From an uncultured Rikenellaceae bacterium (lineage in GTDB: Bacteria; Bacteroidota; Bacteroidia; Bacteroidales; Rikenellaceae): DNA of 5,789 nt. The position numbers were made by a program, and so were the translations under genes. The notes under the pieces are model-generated. The model had not been told where the DNA came from, searched no databases, and saw nothing but the letters and a program-made list of their open reading frames with translations. Shown piece after piece: positions 5,787 through 5,789 of this stretch (within the stretch, counting starts at the first letter, position 1; every line of letters begins with the position of its first letter). The stretch lies in NCBI GenBank assembly GCA_947038135.1, contig CAMQVM010000113.1, forward strand, positions 1 to 5,789, read 5' to 3'.

Positions 5787-5789
5787 GCG

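Overview
The window is an AT-rich stretch that looks like a Bacteroidales (Bacteroidota) genome. The evidence is a run of genes typical of that order's type V fimbriae: lipoprotein pilins with Bacteroidota-style lipoboxes, a DUF3575 outer-membrane protein and a TPR/PD40/OmpA protein. All recognisable genes are on the + strand and most lack a Shine-Dalgarno sequence, as is usual in this phylum. The species cannot be named from the window.

Layout. Positions 11-42 are an Illumina TruSeq adapter lacking one C, so the left edge is a sequencing or assembly artefact. Real genomic sequence probably begins near 43, with the last 42 codons of a fimbrillin-like gene ending at 171. A strong hairpin (190-223) follows. 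Then come three closely spaced intact genes: a FimB/Mfa2-type fimbrial lipoprotein (291-1253), a DUF3575 protein (1273-1872) and a 633-residue TPR-PD40-OmpA protein (1888-3789). From about 3909 to 5476 lies a large second fimbrillin-like gene that is broken as given. It has an in-frame TAA (4026-4028), a 24-nt inverted-duplication insertion carrying TGA (4110-4133) and a frameshift near 4748-4751. A strong terminator (5565-5610) closes the region, and the window ends in a GC-richer block of three adjoining hairpins plus a T-run (5703-5786).

How the genes work together. The FimB/Mfa2-like lipoprotein and the fimbrillin-like proteins would be exported to the outer-membrane surface and form the anchor, shaft or accessory parts of a fimbria. 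DUF3575 proteins are recurrent partners in such loci and are probably outer-membrane beta-barrels. The OmpA-domain protein would tie the outer-membrane complex to peptidoglycan. No transposase, integrase, CRISPR array, tRNA or rRNA was seen. I did not find a convincing new multi-gene system. The most notable signals are the adapter, the palindromic insertion inside a pilin gene, the unusual OmpA architecture in a fimbrial locus, and the terminal triple-hairpin element.
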